DNA of 64,000 bases. It comes from CAVVFX01 sp963747535. GTDB lineage: Bacteria; Acidobacteriota; Terriglobia; Bryobacterales; Bryobacteraceae. Below the pieces are notes generated by a model. That model had not been told where the DNA came from. It worked only from the letters and a program-made list of their open reading frames with translations, and did not search any database. The DNA is taken from contig CAVVFX010000017.1 in NCBI GenBank assembly GCA_963747535.1, forward strand, positions 620,001 through 684,000. Reading direction: 5' to 3'. Positions within the stretch are counted from its first letter, which is position 1. The number at the start of each line of letters is the position of its first letter. Of this stretch, positions 33,948-42,644 are shown in pieces. The translations under genes and the position numbers were made by a program.

Positions 33948-35606
33948 GTGGTCTTGAAACTCCAACTGATTGACTACTGCATCCTGGCGCTGTACTTCCT
34001 CTTCGTCATCGGGATTGGATGGCGTCTTCGGAAGCATGCGACCACGGCCGGCGATTTCCTCACCTCCGGCCGCAAAGTGCCGGTGTGGATCACCGGACTC
34101 GCCTTCCTGTCGGCCAATATGGGCGCGCAGGAAGTAATTGGTATGTGCGCCTCGGGCGCAAAGTACGGCATCATGACGGCGCACTTCTACTGGATTGGCG
34201 CCGTGCCCGCGATGATCTTCGTCGGCGTCTTCATGATGCCCTTCTACTACGGCAGCCGCGCCAGATCGGTGCCGGAATATCTCAAGCTGCGCTTCGACGA
34301 GAAAACGCGCGGGCTGAATGCCATCACTTTCGCGTTCATGACAGTCTTTTCCTCGGGCGTTTCAATGTATGCCTTGGGCTTGCTGTTCCAGCTTGTGCTC
34401 GGTTGGAATTTCACCGCGTCGGTATTGCTCTCGGCGGCGATCGTCTTGACCTACACCTTGCTGAGTGGCCTGACCGGCGCCATTTACAACGAGGTTTTAC
34501 AGTTCTTCCTGATCATTTTGGGATTCACGCCGCTGGCCATCATGGCGGTCATGCGGGCCGGCGGGTGGGCAGGCATGGCCTCCCGCGTCCCTGAGGTGAT
34601 GACGCACACCTGGAAGTACGTCGGGTCCGCATCCGAAAATCCCATGGGCGTTGAATCTTTCGGGCTGATTGCCGGCCTCGGCTTCGTGCTGTCGTTCGGC
34701 TACTGGTGTACCGACTTCCTGGTGATTCAATGCGCCCTGGCGTCGGACTCCATGCTCGGCGCCCGCCGCACCCCGCTGATCGCCGCGTTTCCTAAAATGA
34801 TGATCCCGTTTATTGTCATCGTTCCAGGCATTGCCGCCCTGTCGCTGATGAATATGCACATCGGGTACTCCCTGCCCCTCAAGGCCGGCGGCGGCTACGA
34901 CTACACCCAGACCATGACCACGCTGATGGCCCAGTTCTATCCTTCTGGAATGCTCGGCGTGGGCCTGACCGCGCTGATGGCGTCGTTCATGTCCGGGATG
35001 GCCGGCAACGTCACTGCGTTCAACACCGTCTTCACCTTCGACATCTACCAAAGCTACATCCGGCCCGGACAGACCGATCGGCACTATTTCACGGTCGGCC
35101 GGGTCACCACTGTCGGGGGGATTATTCTCTCCATCGGCGCCGCCTATCTGGTCGCGAGTTACAACAACATCATGGACGTGCTGCAACTGGTCTTCAGCTT
35201 CGTCAACGCTCCCCTTTTCGCCACGTTTCTGCTGGGAATGTTCTGGCGCCGCGCAACCCCCAACGGCGCGTTTTTCGGCCTGATTTCCGGGACCTTCGCA
35301 GCCGCGCTGACCTGGCTTCTGACCATCGCCGAGGGAAAGGGCGGCTTGATCGCGGTCCTCCATACCTTTCCATCCAGCATGGCGCAGAATTTCTGGATCG
35401 CTATCTTCGCCTGGAGCGCCTGTTTCCTGGTTACTATCCTGGTCAGCCTGATGACCCAACCTCGCCCCGAAGCGGAATTGCGCGGCCTGGTCTATGGTCT
35501 GACCGAACTGCCCACGGACGAAGGGGTATCCTGGTACCGGCGGCCGGTAGTCTTAGCTTGTATTGTTGCGGTCGTACTGGTGGTGCTAAATGTCTGGTTC
35601 CGATAA
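33948..35606 (+). CDS. Sodium:solute symporter (SSS family), probable sugar uptake
   Basis: This 552-residue membrane protein has about 14 helices and the family features YFLFVIGIGWRLRK and TTAGDFLTSGRKVP near the N-terminus, and FMSGMAGNVTAFNTVF in the middle. The start is GTG 33948 or TTG 33954. It overlaps a small membrane gene and is followed by galK, so galactose or a related sugar is a reasonable guess for the substrate. Confidence 0.88.
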   Translation: MVLKLQLIDYCILALYFLFVIGIGWRLRKHATTAGDFLTSGRKVPVWITGLAFLSANMGAQEVIGMCASGAKYGIMTAHFYWIGAVPAMIFVGVFMMPFYYGSRARSVPEYLKLRFDEKTRGLNAITFAFMTVFSSGVSMYALGLLFQLVLGWNFTASVLLSAAIVLTYTLLSGLTGAIYNEVLQFFLIILGFTPLAIMAVMRAGGWAGMASRVPEVMTHTWKYVGSASENPMGVESFGLIAGLGFVLSFGYWCTDFLVIQCALASDSMLGARRTPLIAAFPKMMIPFIVIVPGIAALSLMNMHIGYSLPLKAGGGYDYTQTMTTLMAQFYPSGMLGVGLTALMASFMSGMAGNVTAFNTVFTFDIYQSYIRPGQTDRHYFTVGRVTTVGGIILSIGAAYLVASYNNIMDVLQLVFSFVNAPLFATFLLGMFWRRATPNGAFFGLISGTFAAALTWLLTIAEGKGGLIAVLHTFPSSMAQNFWIAIFAWSACFLVTILVSLMTQPRPEAELRGLVYGLTELPTDEGVSWYRRPVVLACIVAVVLVVLNVWFR

Positions 35607-35796
35607 CATGCTCGATCTCCGGCTTCCTTCCGGACTCTTCTTCGTGCTGACCGGCGCGATGCTGACCGGCGTGGGGCTCCTCGCGAGCGGCGATCAGGCG
35701 CCCTTGCAGCAAGCCAATGTAAACCTGTTTGCCGGCGTCGTGATGCTGGTCTTTGGCGGCCTTCTCCTGCTCCTGGCGCGACGGGCCCGCTCATGA
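35590..35796 (+). CDS. Small two-helix membrane protein between symporter and galK
   Basis: This 68-residue protein has two hydrophobic segments (LFFVLTGAMLTGVGLLA and LFAGVVMLVFGGLLLLLA) and a basic end RRARS. It overlaps the symporter stop by 17 bp and the galK start by 4 bp (ATGA), so it is translationally coupled to both; ATG 35608 is an alternative start. No family is recognised. It may be an accessory subunit of the transporter. Confidence 0.7.
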   Translation: MSGSDNMLDLRLPSGLFFVLTGAMLTGVGLLASGDQAPLQQANVNLFAGVVMLVFGGLLLLLARRARS

Positions 35797-36938
35797 CAGC
35801 GGGCGAACTCGTACCCAGGTTTGCAGCCCATTTCGGTCAAGCGGAACATGGCCGGATTTTCCGCGCGCCCGGACGCGTCAACCTGATCGGCGAGCACACC
35901 GATTACACCCTCGGCTTCGTTTTGCCGACCGCTCTCGCAATGGCGTGCTACATTGCGAGCGCGGAAGCGGACGATGGCCGCATCCGCGTCTTTTCCGAAG
36001 AACGCAACGAAGAGCGCAGCTGGGACGCAACGGAAATCGCCGATCTCCAACCGGCCCATCACTGGAGCGATTACTTTGCCGGCGTGGCGCAAGGACTGGT
36101 ACGGGCCGGCATTCCGCTCGAGCCCGGCCGGTTCTTTGTCCACAGCGAAGTGCCGGAAGGTTCGGGACTGAGCAGTTCCGCGGCATTCGAAGTTGCCTCA
36201 GCCCTGGCCCTGCTGAATGGCCGTTCATTCGATCGCTTGAAATTGGCGCAACTCTGCCAGCGCGCCGAAATCGATTTCGTTGGCAATCCCTGCGGCATCA
36301 TGGACCAGTACATCTCGGTGTTCGGCGAGGACCACAAAGCCCTCAAGCTCGATTGCCGCAGCCTGACGCACGAAACCGTCGGCATTCCCGACGGCGTCGC
36401 CATCTACGCGGTCAACACCATGGTCAAGCACGAACTTAGCGGGTCGGCATACCGCGACCGCGTCGATGAATGTGCCACGGCGGCCGACGCCATCAGGCAG
36501 CAGTTCCCTGAAGTAGAGACACTGCGCGATGCGACTCCCGCGCAACTGGGTCAGGTAAAGATGCCCAGGGTAATCGCGGCGCGTGCCCGCCACGTGATCA
36601 GCGAGAATCTGCGTGTCGACCTCTGGACTCATGCCGCCGAACGCGGCGATCTGGATCGCATGGGAGCGCTGTTCGTCGAGTCGCATCGCAGCCTTCAGCA
36701 CGACTACGAGGTCAGTGCGGACGAATTGGACTTCCTGGTCGATGTCGCGATCGGGATCCCGGGAGTCTACGGGGCTCGCATGACCGGAGGAGGATTTGGC
36801 GGTTGCACCGTCAACCTGGTCCGCCCCGACGCAGCCGAACGCTTCCAGCGCGAAATGAAGAGTGCATACCAAGAGCGCTTCCATATCGATCCCGCCATCT
36901 ACCACTGCCGTCCATCGCAAGGAGCGGGCGAACTCTGA
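35793..36938 (+). CDS. galK: Galactokinase
   Basis: This 381-residue GHMP kinase phosphorylates galactose at C1 as the first Leloir step. The three family motifs are present: FRAPGRVNLIGEHTDYTLG (substrate site), VPEGSGLSSSAAFEVA (ATP loop) and ARMTGGGFGGCTVNLV. It starts with ATG 35793 in a four-base overlap with the small membrane gene. galE and galT are not in the window. Confidence 0.95.
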   Translation: MTAGELVPRFAAHFGQAEHGRIFRAPGRVNLIGEHTDYTLGFVLPTALAMACYIASAEADDGRIRVFSEERNEERSWDATEIADLQPAHHWSDYFAGVAQGLVRAGIPLEPGRFFVHSEVPEGSGLSSSAAFEVASALALLNGRSFDRLKLAQLCQRAEIDFVGNPCGIMDQYISVFGEDHKALKLDCRSLTHETVGIPDGVAIYAVNTMVKHELSGSAYRDRVDECATAADAIRQQFPEVETLRDATPAQLGQVKMPRVIAARARHVISENLRVDLWTHAAERGDLDRMGALFVESHRSLQHDYEVSADELDFLVDVAIGIPGVYGARMTGGGFGGCTVNLVRPDAAERFQREMKSAYQERFHIDPAIYHCRPSQGAGEL

Positions 36939-36953
36939 GCTCTTGGCCTTTCT

Positions 36954-36984
36954 GATTCGTGTTCATTCGTGTTCATTCGTGGCC
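36954..36984. repeat. TTCATTCGTG-type tandem repeat
   Basis: Three near-perfect units ATTCGTGTTC/ATTCGTGTTC/ATTCGTGGCC lie between galK and pdxR. They are identical in layout to the copy that forms part of the M16 signal peptide at 54289-54318. Confidence 0.8.
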
Positions 36985-37013
36985 AAATGTTTTTTCCTAG
37001 GGTTGCATAGAGC

Positions 37014-37043
37014 CCATCCAATATGGCATCATCCAATTTGGAT
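37014..37043. promoter_or_regulatory. Putative PdxR operator overlapping the pdxR start
   Basis: Two direct copies of ATCCAATxTGG lie at 37016-37026 (CATCCAATATGG) and 37031-37041. The second is also a palindrome, ATCCAA-T-TTGGAT, which reaches into the start codon at 37042. PdxR proteins are known to bind direct repeats near their own promoter. The overlap suggests either a leaderless message or direct occlusion of initiation. Confidence 0.5.
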
Positions 37044-38499
37044 GGATATCCGGCCAAATCTCGACCCAGCCTCTGAGACGCCCATCTACCGCCAGTTGGC
37101 TTCGTTTATTCAAGAACTCGTCCGGACCGGACTCCTCTGCGCCGGCGATCGTCTACCGCCCACTCGTGACTTGGCCGGTCAACTTGGCCTGAATCGTACC
37201 ACTGTCTCGGCCGCTTATGAAGTCCTGGAGGCTGACGGCTTGATAACCGGTCAAGTCGGTCGGGGCAGTTTCATTGCAGGTCATCCTCCCCGTACTTCAT
37301 CCGGGATGGATTGGGTTCGATTTTTCGAGTCAAGCCCCCCCTTTCCGCCGAGGGTCCCCAATTTCACGGGTAACAGTGTGATCAGTTTTGCCGCCTCGCG
37401 CCCGTCCGAAGATCTCTTCCCGCTCGCCGACCTGCGGTCGAGTGCCGAAGCCGTTCTCGCCAGCACCGAACTCAGCTCGATTCTGCAGCTTGGCTCTTCC
37501 GGTGGTCACGAGCCGTTGCGTCGCTATCTTCTTGACAGCGCTCGCGAAGAGGGCTTGGCCCGTCCTGGCGATGATATTCTGATAACAAATGGGTGCCAGC
37601 AGGCTCTCGATCTCCTGTGCCGGGTCCTGATCCGCGCGGGTGACACGGTGGTTGTGGAAGATCCCGTCTATCCCGGACTCCGCAACCTCTTTGTGGAAGC
37701 CGGCGCGAACCTGTTGGGAGCCGATCCCGCGCGATTGGGTTCGATTTTGCAAGGTCGGAATGTTCGGGCGGTTATTCTGACGCCGACCTTCCAAAACCCC
37801 ACCGGCGAAACGTTATCGGAGAAAACGCGGGAGTCTGTCACTGAAGCCGTCCGGCGGGCGGGAGCGGTGCTGATCGAGAACGACATCTACAGCCAGCTCC
37901 GGTATGCCGGTGAGCCTTTGCCGGCGTTAAAGAGACTCGACGAGACCGGCGATTCGGTAATCTTGCGCAGTTTCTCCAAAGTCGCTTTCCCCGGATTGCG
38001 GGTCGGCTGGATGATCGGCCCCCGGCCATTGATCGCCCGCCTGATGGATGCTCGCCAATTGGCTGATCTCCATGGCGACCAATTGTCGCAGGCTCTGGTG
38101 CTCGAGTTCGCGCGCTCCGGAAGGTTGGCTAGCCATCTGGCCCATATGCTCGAAACCGGGCGCGAGCGTTTGACCGCTCTGCTGTCTGCCTTGGAAACGT
38201 ACATGCCGGAAGGCGTGACGTACTCGAGACCCGAAGGGGGCATGAATGTGTGGGTAAAGCTGCCCGGCGGGATCGACACATTTGATCTGCTGCAGCAGGC
38301 CCATCGGGAAGGTGTCACTTATATCCCCGGCCGACATTTCGGCGTGTCGCGGCCGCATAATAACGCTCTTCGTCTGAGTTTCGCCGGGTTGAAGCCGGAA
38401 GCGATCACCAGCGGGGTCGCACGCCTCGCCAGGGCCATCGCCTCCGAATTGGAAACGCTGGACCGCCGTCAACGAGAGCCAGTGCCGGCTCTCGTTTAA
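37042..38499 (+). CDS. pdxR: MocR-type regulator PdxR (GntR HTH + aminotransferase fold)
   Basis: This 485-residue protein starts at ATG 37042. An N-terminal GntR winged helix (about residues 10-80) carries PIYRQLASFIQELVRTG and PPTRDLAGQLGLNRTTVSAAY. A PLP-binding fold-I aminotransferase domain follows, with the lysine in LRSFSKVAFPGLRVGW. It lies directly upstream of pdxS and pdxT in the same orientation, which supports the PdxR identity: an activator of PLP synthesis that senses PLP. Confidence 0.93.
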   Translation: MDIRPNLDPASETPIYRQLASFIQELVRTGLLCAGDRLPPTRDLAGQLGLNRTTVSAAYEVLEADGLITGQVGRGSFIAGHPPRTSSGMDWVRFFESSPPFPPRVPNFTGNSVISFAASRPSEDLFPLADLRSSAEAVLASTELSSILQLGSSGGHEPLRRYLLDSAREEGLARPGDDILITNGCQQALDLLCRVLIRAGDTVVVEDPVYPGLRNLFVEAGANLLGADPARLGSILQGRNVRAVILTPTFQNPTGETLSEKTRESVTEAVRRAGAVLIENDIYSQLRYAGEPLPALKRLDETGDSVILRSFSKVAFPGLRVGWMIGPRPLIARLMDARQLADLHGDQLSQALVLEFARSGRLASHLAHMLETGRERLTALLSALETYMPEGVTYSRPEGGMNVWVKLPGGIDTFDLLQQAHREGVTYIPGRHFGVSRPHNNALRLSFAGLKPEAITSGVARLARAIASELETLDRRQREPVPALV

Positions 38500-38547
38500 A
38501 GAAAAGCCGGCCGGTGCCGGCACGGGCTGTAAAACAGGAGAAATTTT

Positions 38548-39435
38548 ATGAACTACCTCAATGAACAATTCCGGCTCAAGGTCGGACTCGCCGAAATGCT
38601 CAAAGGCGGCGTCATCATGGACGTCGTGAATGCCGAACAGGCCGTTATCGCCGAAAAGGCCGGCGCTTCCGCCGTCATGGCGCTGGAGCGCGTGCCGTCT
38701 GACATCCGGAAGGAAGGCGGCGTAGCCCGCATGTCGCCCATCAGCAAGATCCGCGAGATCATGTCGGCGGTCAGCATTCCGGTCATGGCCAAATGCCGGA
38801 TCGGACATTTCACCGAAGCTCGTATCCTGGAGGCCCTGGGCGTCGACTATATCGACGAGAGTGAAGTTCTCACCCCGGCCGACGAAGAGCATCATTGCGC
38901 CAAGCACGATTTCAAAGTGCCCTTCGTTTGCGGCGCCCGAAATCTGGGCGAAGCCCTGCGCCGCATTGCCGAAGGTGCGGCCATGATCCGGACCAAGGGA
39001 GAAGCCGGCTCGGGCAACGTGGTCGAGGCAGTTCGCCACATCCGGACCATCATCAAGGAGATGAAGCAGCTGACGGTGCTCGGGAAAGAAGAACTGGTGC
39101 ACGAATCCAAGAAGCATGGGGCGCCGCTCGAACTGATCGAATACTGCGCCGAACACGGAAAGCTGCCGGTACCCAACTTTTCGGCCGGCGGAATCGCCAC
39201 TCCCGCTGACGCCGCGCTGGTGATGCAATTGGGCGCGGAAGCGGTCTTCGTCGGCTCCGGAATCTTCAAGTCCAACGATCCTGAACTGCGCGCCCGCGCC
39301 ATCGTCAAAGCGGCAACCTATTATCAGGATCCCTACAAGCTGCTCGAAGCCAGCGAAGAACTGGGCATCGGCATGCCCGGACTCGAGATCTCGAAGATTC
39401 AAGAGGGCGAGTTGATGCAGACTCGCGGCTGGTAG
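38548..39435 (+). CDS. pdxS: Pyridoxal 5'-phosphate synthase lyase subunit PdxS
   Basis: This 295-residue TIM-barrel enzyme condenses ribose-5-phosphate, glyceraldehyde-3-phosphate and ammonia into PLP. Typical motifs are KGGVIMDVVNAEQA, SAVMALERVPSDIR, YIDESEVLTPADE, FVCGARNLGEALRRI and FSAGGIATPADAALV. It has a good ribosome site (AGGAGAAA). The glutaminase partner gene pdxT lies 175 bp downstream. Confidence 0.97.
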   Translation: MNYLNEQFRLKVGLAEMLKGGVIMDVVNAEQAVIAEKAGASAVMALERVPSDIRKEGGVARMSPISKIREIMSAVSIPVMAKCRIGHFTEARILEALGVDYIDESEVLTPADEEHHCAKHDFKVPFVCGARNLGEALRRIAEGAAMIRTKGEAGSGNVVEAVRHIRTIIKEMKQLTVLGKEELVHESKKHGAPLELIEYCAEHGKLPVPNFSAGGIATPADAALVMQLGAEAVFVGSGIFKSNDPELRARAIVKAATYYQDPYKLLEASEELGIGMPGLEISKIQEGELMQTRGW

Positions 39436-39610
39436 CCCTTGGCCCGCCGTAAGGCAGACCATCGTTTTTTGTGGTCTGCCCGGCTGCGCAGCAGCCGTTC
39501 CGGCGGCTTGCCGCTATACGGAGTAGGCCCACGGCCAGGCCCACGGCCTGCGTCGACTTGCTAGCCGCGTTTCCGAGCCGCGCGCGTAAGCCAGCGGTTC
39601 TGGCGAATTT
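39436..39610. repeat. Composite repeat inserted between pdxS and pdxT
   Basis: Two hairpins lie in tandem: GGCAGACCA (39453-39461) with TGGTCTGCC (39472-39480), and CGGCTGC-GCA-GCAGCCG (39481-39497). These are followed by GGAGTAGGCCCACGGCC, a relative of the repeat before glmS. The double hairpin recurs at 43829-43872 and in degenerate form at 57281-57310. It may act as an attenuator between two genes whose products form one complex. Confidence 0.8.
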
Positions 39611-40189
39611 ATGAAAAAGATAGGCGTCCTCTCACTCCAAGGCGACTTCGAAGCCCACGGCAAAGCACTTGAACGAGCCGGCGCCGAGGTGGTGTACGTT
39701 CGTACCGCGGCCGACCTCGAGGGTCTCGACGGCCTCATCATTCCAGGCGGTGAAAGTACCACCATGCTCAAGCTACTCAATGCCGAGAAGTTGCTCGAAC
39801 CGCTCGCCGACTTCGGCCGCCAAAAGCCGATTTTCGGGACCTGCGCCGGAGCGATCCTGCTGGCGAACCGGGTCTCCAACCCGGCTCAGCAAAGCCTCGG
39901 CCTGGTCGACCTGGCGATTGAACGGAACGCCTACGGAAGGCAGATAGACAGTCGTGTCGTGAAGATCGATGCCGATCCCAGTTTTGCCAGGCGGACGCGG
40001 CCGGGTTCGATCGAAGCCGTCTTTATTCGGGCTCCTATTATTCGCGAAGTCGGGCCGAAAGCCCGGGTACTGGCAGAATACGAGGGTGACCCGGTACTGG
40101 TCGAAGACGGGCGTCACCTGATTTCCACTTTTCACCCCGAGCTCACCAGCGACTCCCGCGTACACGAGTTATTCTTGAGCAAGGTGTGA
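39611..40189 (+). CDS. pdxT: Pyridoxal 5'-phosphate synthase glutaminase subunit PdxT
   Basis: This 192-residue class I glutaminase feeds ammonia to PdxS. The N-terminus is IGVLSLQGDFEAH, the glycine loop is LIIPGGESTTM, the nucleophile is the Cys in FGTCAGAILL and the catalytic His-Glu pair lies in STFHPELT. The length matches the family. The stop overlaps the next gene's GTG start. Confidence 0.96.
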   Translation: MKKIGVLSLQGDFEAHGKALERAGAEVVYVRTAADLEGLDGLIIPGGESTTMLKLLNAEKLLEPLADFGRQKPIFGTCAGAILLANRVSNPAQQSLGLVDLAIERNAYGRQIDSRVVKIDADPSFARRTRPGSIEAVFIRAPIIREVGPKARVLAEYEGDPVLVEDGRHLISTFHPELTSDSRVHELFLSKV

Positions 40190-40617
40190 AGAAAGTCCAC
40201 TTCGTTTGTATTGGAAACTGTTGCCGGAGCCAGATGGCTGAGGGCTTCGCCAACCTGTACGGTAAAGATGTCCTGGTCGCGACCAGCTCCGGTCTCGCTC
40301 CCACGGAGATTATCGTGCGCGAAACCATCGAGTGCATGCGCGAAAACGGGGTCGATCTCAGCAATCAGTATCCCAAGCGGTACGATCCATCGGCCTCCGG
40401 AACCTACGACTTGATCGTCAACATGAGCGGTTATGACCTGCCGGAGCCCATTGACGCTCCGGTTCGCAACTGGCTCGTGCGCGACCCGATCGGCCAGTCG
40501 GAACAAGTTTACCGTGACTCCCGCGACTCGATTGAGCGTCAGGTGATGCAATTAATACTGCAACTGCGCCGGGAACTTCGAAAGCCGGCTCACGACATCC
40601 CGGTCAAAAATCGTTAA
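40186..40617 (+). CDS. Low-molecular-weight phosphatase / arsenate reductase-like protein
   Basis: This 143-residue protein starts with GTG 40186 in a GTGA overlap with pdxT. The P-loop C-x5-R-S is present as VCIGNCCRSQMAEG near the N-terminus, and VRDPIGQSEQVYR supplies the general-acid Asp-Pro. Arsenate reductases of the ArsC type and tyrosine phosphatases share this fold. The extra Cys in the loop does not decide between them, and no arsenic genes are nearby. Confidence 0.85.
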   Translation: MKKVHFVCIGNCCRSQMAEGFANLYGKDVLVATSSGLAPTEIIVRETIECMRENGVDLSNQYPKRYDPSASGTYDLIVNMSGYDLPEPIDAPVRNWLVRDPIGQSEQVYRDSRDSIERQVMQLILQLRRELRKPAHDIPVKNR

Positions 40618-40660
40618 GTCCTTTTAATCTAACCTTCGGGTATTCAAAGGAGGCCGATAC

Positions 40661-41122
40661 TTGTTTCCTTTAGTACTCTGGCTACCGGACTGCTCCCACC
40701 ATGACATGTCAAGTATCCTCGCAGCGAGCGCCTTGAAGGGTTCGCGGGTCGGCAACTTTGCCGGTGAAGATCTCGGTAAGGTAGATGATCTCGCGGTGGA
40801 TGTCACCGAGGGGCATATTGCCTATGTCATCGTCTCCATGGGGGGATTTCTCGGCATTGGCGATAAACTCCGCGCGATTCCGTGGGAGCTATTTACCGTT
40901 CGTGCCGCCGACCACGAGTTCCTGCTCGATATCGAGAAACAAATGTTGCTGGATGCCCCCGCATTCGAAAGAGCCCACTGGCCCGATATGAGTGACGGTG
41001 CGTGGGCCCAGACAATTCATTCCCACTTTGCTCAGAAACCCTACTGGAATAGTGACATTTCCGATGCCGGTGACTATATCGGCGATGACCGGCTGGATAA
41101 ACCGGATCGCGATCGCGTTTGA
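40661..41122 (+). CDS. PRC-barrel domain protein
   Basis: The start is TTG 40661, decided by a perfect AAAGGAGG at 40646-40653 with 7 bp spacing. ATG 40706 has no ribosome site. The 153-residue product has a PRC-barrel region (ASALKGSRVGNFAGEDLGKVDDLAVD and IVSMGGFLGIGDKLRAIPW). PRC barrels bind proteins or act in RNA or photosystem assembly. Here the gene opens a stress-type cluster with a DUF892 protein downstream. Confidence 0.82.
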   Translation: MFPLVLWLPDCSHHDMSSILAASALKGSRVGNFAGEDLGKVDDLAVDVTEGHIAYVIVSMGGFLGIGDKLRAIPWELFTVRAADHEFLLDIEKQMLLDAPAFERAHWPDMSDGAWAQTIHSHFAQKPYWNSDISDAGDYIGDDRLDKPDRDRV

Positions 41123-41167
41123 GGTACTGACCAGAGACAGCGCAGAAATAAACTCAAGGAAATATTT

Positions 41168-41719
41168 ATGGCCAAAGACGTAAAAACAATGGAAGATTTG
41201 TTCCTCGAAGAAATCCGCGATCTGTTCGACGCGGAAAAACAGATCATCAAAGCTCTCCCCAAGATGGCGAAAGCGAGCACGTCTCAAGAATTACAGGAGG
41301 GTTTCAACGACCACCTCGAACAGACGCGTGGTCACGTGGATCGCCTCGAAAGCATCTTCTCCTCCATAGGAGTAAAGTCGGGTGGAGTGAAGTGTAAAGC
41401 CATGGAAGGACTGCTCAAGGAAGGCGACGAGATGATCAGCATGACCGATCCTGGATTGGTTCGCGACGCCGGTCTCATCGCAGCGGCCCAACGAGTGGAG
41501 CACTACGAAATGGCCGGCTACGGTTCGGCTCGTGCCTTTGCGCAACTTCTCGGGCGCACGGATGCCGTGCAGCTTCTCGGCGAGACCCTGGAGGAAGAGA
41601 AGGAAACCGACGAGCACTTGACCGAGATCGCGGAATCGATGGTCAACGAGAGGGCTGCGGCCGAGACTGGCGAATCCGGTACCCGTACTGGAAGAGCCGG
41701 TGGCAGCAACAGCCAGTAG
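41168..41719 (+). CDS. DUF892 (YciE/YciF-like) ferritin-like protein
   Basis: This 183-residue four-helix protein has the family pattern MEDLFLEEIRDLFDAEKQI, then HLEQTRGHVDRLE, AAQRVEHYEMAGYGSARA and a fourth helix with ETLEEEKETDEHL. The E/H pairs resemble diiron ligands. Family members are stress-induced and their reaction is unknown. The C-terminal tail (TGESGTRTGRAGGSNSQ) is low complexity. Confidence 0.9.
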   Translation: MAKDVKTMEDLFLEEIRDLFDAEKQIIKALPKMAKASTSQELQEGFNDHLEQTRGHVDRLESIFSSIGVKSGGVKCKAMEGLLKEGDEMISMTDPGLVRDAGLIAAAQRVEHYEMAGYGSARAFAQLLGRTDAVQLLGETLEEEKETDEHLTEIAESMVNERAAAETGESGTRTGRAGGSNSQ

Positions 41720-41772
41720 AGACGTAGGAAAGGGGTGGGTGGCCTCAAGCCCACCCCACGGAGGGCGGACCC

Positions 41773-42627
41773 ATGGAACTCGTACAACGCAGATATATTC
41801 AAAACGTAAACAGCCTGGATCGGATTGCCTCGATCGTCGCGGGCAGCGCGCTCGGATTCTATGGCATCCGTGAGAGTTTGAAACATCACTCCGTCCCTGG
41901 GGTGGGACTGGCTCTTGCCGGAGCAGCCCTGGTGAAACGGGGGGTGACGGGATATTGCGATCTTTACCGTGCCCTGGGAGTCAATACCATACCGCAACAA
42001 CCGGGCGCTAACGCCTCCATTTCCTATCAGAAAGGAATTCGCGTCGAACGCAGTATCACCATCAACGCGACCCGCGAGACGGTCTTCTCGTTCTGGCGCA
42101 ATCTGGAGAATCTGCCCCGCTTCATGAAGCACGTGCAGTGCGTTACGAAAACAGACGAGACGCATTCTCACTGGTTGGTGGCAGGACCGGCAGGTCAGAA
42201 GGTCGAGTGGGACGCCGAGATCATCAATGAGATTCCGAATGAACTGCTGGCATGGCGTTCTCTGCCGGGAGCATCGGTAGACAATGCCGGTTCAGTCCGC
42301 TTTGAGCATGCGACCGCCGGGCGGGGAACCCGGATAACGGTCTCCCTGCAGTACGATCCGCCGGCCGGCGAGATCGGCGCAATGGTTGCTAAGTTTTTTG
42401 GCAATGATCCCGCGGAGGAAATCGAGATGGAACTGCATCGCCTCAAGAACATCCTCGAAGCGGGGGAAATTCCCACCAGCCAGGGACAACCGACCGGACG
42501 TATCGACGATCATGAGCAGCAGGCGAAGAAAAGTGCGGTGAAACAGGCCGCGGAAGTTCACGATGCTTCGGAAGCTTCGTTTCCGGCCAGCGATCCGCCA
42601 TCGCTCTCACATGTGAACGGGCTATAG
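41773..42627 (+). CDS. SRPBCC-domain membrane-linked protein
   Basis: This 284-residue protein has an N-terminal DUF2892-like hydrophobic part (DRIASIVAGSALGFYGI and GVGLALAGAALVKRGVTGYC). The SRPBCC/polyketide-cyclase-like fold follows (about residues 95-225), with VFSFWRNLENLPRFMKHV and GTRITVSLQYDPPAGEIG. The tail is hydrophilic and contains EASFPASDPPS, a motif common in short stress proteins. The ligand is unknown. It sits between the DUF892 gene and the dehydrogenase. Confidence 0.85.
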   Translation: MELVQRRYIQNVNSLDRIASIVAGSALGFYGIRESLKHHSVPGVGLALAGAALVKRGVTGYCDLYRALGVNTIPQQPGANASISYQKGIRVERSITINATRETVFSFWRNLENLPRFMKHVQCVTKTDETHSHWLVAGPAGQKVEWDAEIINEIPNELLAWRSLPGASVDNAGSVRFEHATAGRGTRITVSLQYDPPAGEIGAMVAKFFGNDPAEEIEMELHRLKNILEAGEIPTSQGQPTGRIDDHEQQAKKSAVKQAAEVHDASEASFPASDPPSLSHVNGL

Positions 42628-42644
42628 AGGCCAAAGAGGACAAA

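Noticed and set aside
36862..37041. Upstream extension of PdxR into galK
   Set aside because: The extra codons cover the galK end and the TTCATTCGTG repeat; the GntR domain begins right after ATG 37042.
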